NCBI GenBank assembly: GCA_947448675.1 | Contig: CANFOR010000026.1 | Coordinates: 1-18,153, forward strand | Length of the DNA stretch: 18,153 nucleotides | Source of the DNA: Betaproteobacteria bacterium | GTDB taxonomy: Bacteria > Pseudomonadota > Gammaproteobacteria > Burkholderiales > Burkholderiaceae_C | Direction of reading: 5' to 3' | In this document: positions 15,214-18,153 of the stretch, one piece after another | How the letters are laid out: the number at the start of each line of letters is the position of its first letter | Numbering within the stretch: the stretch's first letter is position 1 | Notes under the pieces: model-generated | Database searches by the model: none | What the model was told of the DNA's origin: nothing | Seen by the model: the letters and a program-made list of their open reading frames with translations, nothing else | Program-made: the position numbers and the translations under genes

Positions 15214-15244
15214 TTATTCTATTTTATAAGTCAAATATGAACAA
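15182..15244 (-). promoter_or_regulatory. hipB promoter and inverted-repeat operator candidate
   Basis: On the minus strand TTGTTC (15239-15244) and TAGAAT (15216-15221, 5/6 to the -10 consensus) are 17 nt apart; TATAAA (15223-15228) is another possible -10. An inverted repeat GTTCT-N4-AGAAC (15188-15201) is flanked by further matching TTAAA/TTTAA arms with a one-base bulge (15182-15206). It lies across the second possible start codon. A HipB dimer bound here would block early transcription. The boxes are inferred; the palindrome is directly visible. Confidence 0.45.
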
Positions 15245-15255
15245 TTAAAAACTCA

Positions 15256-16788
15256 TCACAGCGGGATGTTCCCGTGTTTGCGCCACGGGTTTTCTAGCTT
15301 CTTGTCTTTGAGCATCACCAGCGAACGGCAAATACGCTTGCGCGTTTCGCTGGGCAAGATCACGTCGTCGATGAAGCCGCGCGCACCGGCTACAAAGGGG
15401 TTGGCAAACCGCGCCTTGTATTCAGCCTCTTTGGCGGCCAGCTTGGCCGGGTCGCCCTTGTCTTCGCGGAAGATGATCTCTACCGCGCCTTTAGCGCCCA
15501 TGACAGCGATCTCGGCATGCGGCCAGGCAAAGTTAACGTCGCCACGCAGGTGCTTTGAAGCCATCACGTCATAGGCCCCGCCGTAGGCTTTGCGGGTGAT
15601 GACGGTGATCTTGGGCACCGTGCATTCGGCATAGGCATAGAGCAGCTTGGCCCCGTGCTTGATGATGCCGCCGTATTCTTGCGCCGTGCCGGGCATGAAG
15701 CCAGGCACATCGACAAAGGTCACCACCGGGATGTTGAAGGCATCGCAAAAGCGCACAAAGCGCGCGGCCTTGACCGAGCTTTTAATGTCCAGGCAACCGG
15801 CCAACACCAAGGGCTGGTTGGCCACGATGCCAATAGTTTGGCCGTCCATGCGGGCAAAACCGACCACGATGTTTTTGGCGTACTCGGGCTGAATTTCAAA
15901 AAAGTCACCATCGTCTACGGTTTTGACAATCAGCTCCTTCATGTCATAGGGCTTATTGGGGTTGTCGGGCACCAGTGTGTTGAGACTGGGCTCGGCGCGG
16001 TCAGACGGGTCGCCGCTCTTGCGCACCGGGGCTTTCTCGCGGTTGTTGAGCGGCAGGTAGTTGTACAGGCGGCGCAGCATCAGCAGGGCTTCTACGTCGT
16101 TCTCAAAGGCCAAATCGGCCACGCCACTCTTGGTGGTGTGGGTGATCGCACCGCCCAGCTCTTCAGCGCTCACCTCTTCGTGCGTCACGGTCTTGACCAC
16201 CTCGGGCCCGGTGACGAACATGTAGCTGCTGTCTTTGACCATGAAGATGAAGTCGGTAATGGCCGGGCTGTACACCGCGCCGCCAGCCGACGGCCCCATG
16301 ACCATGCTGATTTGCGGAATCACGCCGCTGGCCAACATATTGCGCTGAAAAATATCGGCATAGCCACCCAGTGAGGCCACACCTTCTTGAATGCGTGCGC
16401 CACCCGAGTCGTTCAGTCCGATCACCGGCGCGCCGACCTTCATGGCCTGGTCCATGATCTTGCAAATCTTCTCGGCATGCGCCTCGCTCAGTGCACCGCC
16501 AAACACCGTGAAGTCTTGGCTGAAGACAAACACCAAGCGCCCGTTGATCATGCCGTAGCCTGTGACCACGCCGTCGCCTGGGATTTTTTGCGCCTCCATA
16601 CCGAAGTCCACACAGCGGTGTTCGACAAACATGTCCCACTCTTCAAACGTGCCCTCGTCGAGCAAGACGTCGAGCCGCTCGCGTGCGCTGAGCTTGCCTT
16701 TTTTGTGTTGTGCGGCAATGCGTTTTTCACCACCGCCTTGGCGCGCGAGCTCACGTTTGGCTTCAAGTTGTTGCAGAATATTTTGCAT
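15256..16788 (-). CDS. pccB: Propionyl-CoA carboxylase beta subunit (carboxyltransferase)
   Basis: PccB transfers carboxyl from biotin on PccA to propionyl-CoA, giving (S)-methylmalonyl-CoA. The 510-aa protein has both crotonase-fold halves of the family. In the N-half, SGGARIQEG (128-136) and GPSAGGAVYSPA (165-176) form an oxyanion site. In the C-half, DVPGFMPGTAQEYGGIIKHGAKLLYAY (from about 360) and RKAYGGAYDVMASKHL (from about 399) form the other. It ends PWRKHGNIPL, typical of bacterial PccB. ATG 16788 is preceded by GGAAACC. Tandem stop codons (TGATGA) occur at the end. It follows meaB after 57 nt containing an interspersed repeat, and is separated from pccA by the hip cassette. Confidence 0.95.
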   Translation of the reverse strand: MQNILQQLEAKRELARQGGGEKRIAAQHKKGKLSARERLDVLLDEGTFEEWDMFVEHRCVDFGMEAQKIPGDGVVTGYGMINGRLVFVFSQDFTVFGGALSEAHAEKICKIMDQAMKVGAPVIGLNDSGGARIQEGVASLGGYADIFQRNMLASGVIPQISMVMGPSAGGAVYSPAITDFIFMVKDSSYMFVTGPEVVKTVTHEEVSAEELGGAITHTTKSGVADLAFENDVEALLMLRRLYNYLPLNNREKAPVRKSGDPSDRAEPSLNTLVPDNPNKPYDMKELIVKTVDDGDFFEIQPEYAKNIVVGFARMDGQTIGIVANQPLVLAGCLDIKSSVKAARFVRFCDAFNIPVVTFVDVPGFMPGTAQEYGGIIKHGAKLLYAYAECTVPKITVITRKAYGGAYDVMASKHLRGDVNFAWPHAEIAVMGAKGAVEIIFREDKGDPAKLAAKEAEYKARFANPFVAGARGFIDDVILPSETRKRICRSLVMLKDKKLENPWRKHGNIPL

Positions 16789-16804
16789 GGCTGGTTTCCA
16801 ATTA

Positions 16805-16845
16805 CTATAAATTTAATAGCTGTCTACGCACTGTTTATGCGCTGT
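16805..16845. repeat. Interspersed repeat copy between meaB and pccB
   Basis: Positions 16805-16829 match 10996-11020 in pccA at 21 of 25 bases, same orientation, followed by a GCGC-containing right half (TATGCGCTG). It makes up most of the 57-nt gap. See the pccA copy for the relation; the mobility mechanism is unknown. Confidence 0.5.
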
Positions 16846-17850
16846 TCAGGTTGTTTTGGCATGTATATCGAGCAATTTTCTGGCAGCGGTAGAAGCCGCC
16901 ACGCGGCCTGCCAGCACGTCTTGCATGAGTTGGGGTAGCGCCGCTTTGACTTGCGTGTTGTGCTGAAAGGCACGCTGCAAACCAGCGTCAATGCGCTCGC
17001 GCATCCAAGCCAGCGCCTGCTGCTGTCTGCGCTGCGTCAGCTTGCCGCTCTGCACTTGCAAATCTTTAAAGCTAGACACGCTTTGCCAAAAATCTTGCAC
17101 GCCGGTACCCAGCAGCGCGGACAGATGAATGGCTTTTGGATGCCACACCGCCGCGTCGTGCTGCGCATGCGCCGGGTTGCCCTGCTGCCCAAACAGCCGC
17201 ATCGCAGAGGTGATCTGCGCCTGCGCGCGCGTAGCAGCATCTTTGTCGATATCGGCCTTGTTAATCACCACCAAATCGGCCAGCTCCATCACGCCTTTTT
17301 TAATCGCCTGCAGGTCGTCACCCGCATTGGGCAACTGCATCAGCACAAACATATCCGTCATGCCCGCCACTGCCGTTTCGCTCTGCCCCACGCCTACGGT
17401 TTCAACAATCACAATATCGTAGCCTGCCGCCTCGCACACCAGCATAGCCTCACGAGTCTTCTCGGTCACGCCGCCCAGCGTGCCACTGCTGGGGCTGGGG
17501 CGAATGTAGGCTTTCTCGTGCACCGAGAGTTTTTCCATCCGCGTTTTATCGCCCAAGATGGAGCCGCCGGACACAGTGGACGATGGGTCAATAGTGAGCA
17601 CGGCTACGCGGTGTCCTTGGTCGATCAAATATAAGCCTAGCGTCTCGATAAAGGTTGATTTACCTACACCGGGTACGCCGCTGATACCCAGACGAAATGA
17701 TTGGCCTGTGTGGGGTAGCAGAGCAGTTAGTAATTCGTCTGCCTGCACGCGATGGTCTGCGCGCGTAGACTCAAGCAAGGTTATGGCTTTGGCAACGGCG
17801 CGGCGCTGCTGATCCGTTTGCCTGCTAAGAACTGAAGCAATCACGTTCAA
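16846..17850 (-). CDS. meaB: MeaB/ArgK-type G3E GTPase, chaperone of methylmalonyl-CoA mutase
   Basis: MeaB proteins gate cobalamin loading and protect methylmalonyl-CoA mutase, using GTP. With the chosen start the protein is 334 aa. The Walker A motif GVPGVGKST lies at 58-66, followed by TIDPSSTVSGGSILGDKTRM, the switch-like VETVGVGQSE (149-158), QLPNAGDDLQAIKKG and the guanine-specificity motif NKAD (197-200), then a C-terminal helical arm for dimerisation. There is no ATG near the N-terminus. I chose TTG 17850: it has GGAG 8 nt upstream and overlaps the upstream stop as TTGA. TTG 17856 and GTG 17844 are less well spaced. Its setting next to pccB supports the methylmalonyl role; the mutase gene is not visible. 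Confidence 0.9.
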   Translation of the reverse strand: MNVIASVLSRQTDQQRRAVAKAITLLESTRADHRVQADELLTALLPHTGQSFRLGISGVPGVGKSTFIETLGLYLIDQGHRVAVLTIDPSSTVSGGSILGDKTRMEKLSVHEKAYIRPSPSSGTLGGVTEKTREAMLVCEAAGYDIVIVETVGVGQSETAVAGMTDMFVLMQLPNAGDDLQAIKKGVMELADLVVINKADIDKDAATRAQAQITSAMRLFGQQGNPAHAQHDAAVWHPKAIHLSALLGTGVQDFWQSVSSFKDLQVQSGKLTQRRQQQALAWMRERIDAGLQRAFQHNTQVKAALPQLMQDVLAGRVAASTAARKLLDIHAKTT

Positions 17851-18153
17851 ACCCAATTCTCCAGCCGCAAACCTTCAATACGCTCGAATTCCCGGGTGTT
17901 GTTGGTGACCATCGTGGCATCTAGTGCAAGCGCTTGGCAGGCCAGCAACAAATCTCGCTCGCCAATGCGTTGGCCCTTGGCTTCCAAATCTTTGCGTACG
18001 TTGCCATAGATCCAAGCGGCATCTTGGTCCCAGTCCACGATGGGGAATTTCGACAAAAAGTTCTCCAGCTTTGCCCGCGAATCAGCTCGGGTGCTCTTTG
18101 CAATACCGAATGCCAACTCTGCGACCGTCACCGTAGAGATAGCCAGCGACTCG
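17847..18153 (-). CDS. VapC-like PIN-domain toxin (N-terminus cut by window edge)
   Basis: PIN-domain VapC toxins are Mg-dependent ribonucleases, often cutting tRNA or rRNA, and are held inactive by VapB. The visible 101 codons run in frame to the right edge and begin ESLAISTVTVAELAFGIAKS, the family's second acidic motif. The rest has GERDLLLACQALALDATMVTNN, with the conserved acidic residue, and the terminal TREFERIEGLRLENWV typical of VapC. The first catalytic Asp (usually in LLDTN) and any vapB would be beyond the window. The frame is intact, so it is probably functional. A GTG at 18131 is not the true start because the PIN homology continues upstream of it. Its stop overlaps the meaB TTG start. 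Confidence 0.88.
   Translation of the reverse strand, partial: ESLAISTVTVAELAFGIAKSTRADSRAKLENFLSKFPIVDWDQDAAWIYGNVRKDLEAKGQRIGERDLLLACQALALDATMVTNNTREFERIEGLRLENWV

Noticed and set aside
1..18153. CRISPR arrays, tRNA/rRNA genes, insertion sequences, phage genes
   Set aside because: No regularly spaced direct repeats, tRNA-like cloverleaf, transposase or phage protein was seen on either strand.

Overview
The window looks like chromosomal DNA from a betaproteobacterium, most likely Comamonadaceae (Rhodoferax/Polaromonas/Acidovorax-like). The evidence is protein style (homodimeric-type AceE, two-lipoyl AceF, intracellular PHB depolymerase, soluble RnfB-like ferredoxin, biotin-dependent propionyl-CoA carboxylase), moderately high GC, and short interspersed repeats of a kind I associate with that family. 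No species call is possible from this stretch alone.

Layout, left to right. Positions 1-4121 (minus) hold the pyruvate dehydrogenase operon aceE-aceF, with aceF cut by the left edge. 4122-4292 is the aceE leader, with a candidate promoter and palindromes. 4293-7838 (minus) is dnaE, the replicative polymerase. 7839-7983 is a divergent control region with overlapping promoters and a strong inverted repeat. 7984-10105 (plus) holds phaZ (PHB depolymerase with an extra Lys/Ala/Pro-rich tail) and a tightly linked RnfB-like ferredoxin. From 10114 to the right edge everything is on the minus strand. In transcription order this is a PIN-domain toxin gene (vapC-like, cut by the right edge), meaB, pccB, hipB, hipA, an alpha/beta hydrolase, pccA and a VOC-family epimerase candidate.

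How the genes work together. PDH makes acetyl-CoA and PhaZ mobilises stored polyhydroxyalkanoate. PccB/PccA carboxylate propionyl-CoA to methylmalonyl-CoA, the VOC protein may epimerise it, and MeaB is the GTPase chaperone of methylmalonyl-CoA mutase. The mutase itself is not visible and may lie beyond the right edge. The methylmalonyl cluster is interrupted by two toxin-antitoxin type units. A VapC-like PIN gene is fused head-to-tail onto meaB by a TTGA overlap. A hipB-hipA-hydrolase cassette sits between pccB and pccA, with its own AT-rich promoter region and stop/start overlaps throughout.

The most unusual observations are four. First, the three-gene HipBA-plus-hydrolase cassette, whose hydrolase has Cys in place of Ser at the nucleophile position. 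Second, an 18-residue linker module shared by aceF (twice) and phaZ, apparently a domesticated DNA repeat. Third, a related repeat in frame inside pccA and again between meaB and pccB. Fourth, the histone-like tail on PhaZ. No tRNA, rRNA, CRISPR array or insertion sequence was seen.
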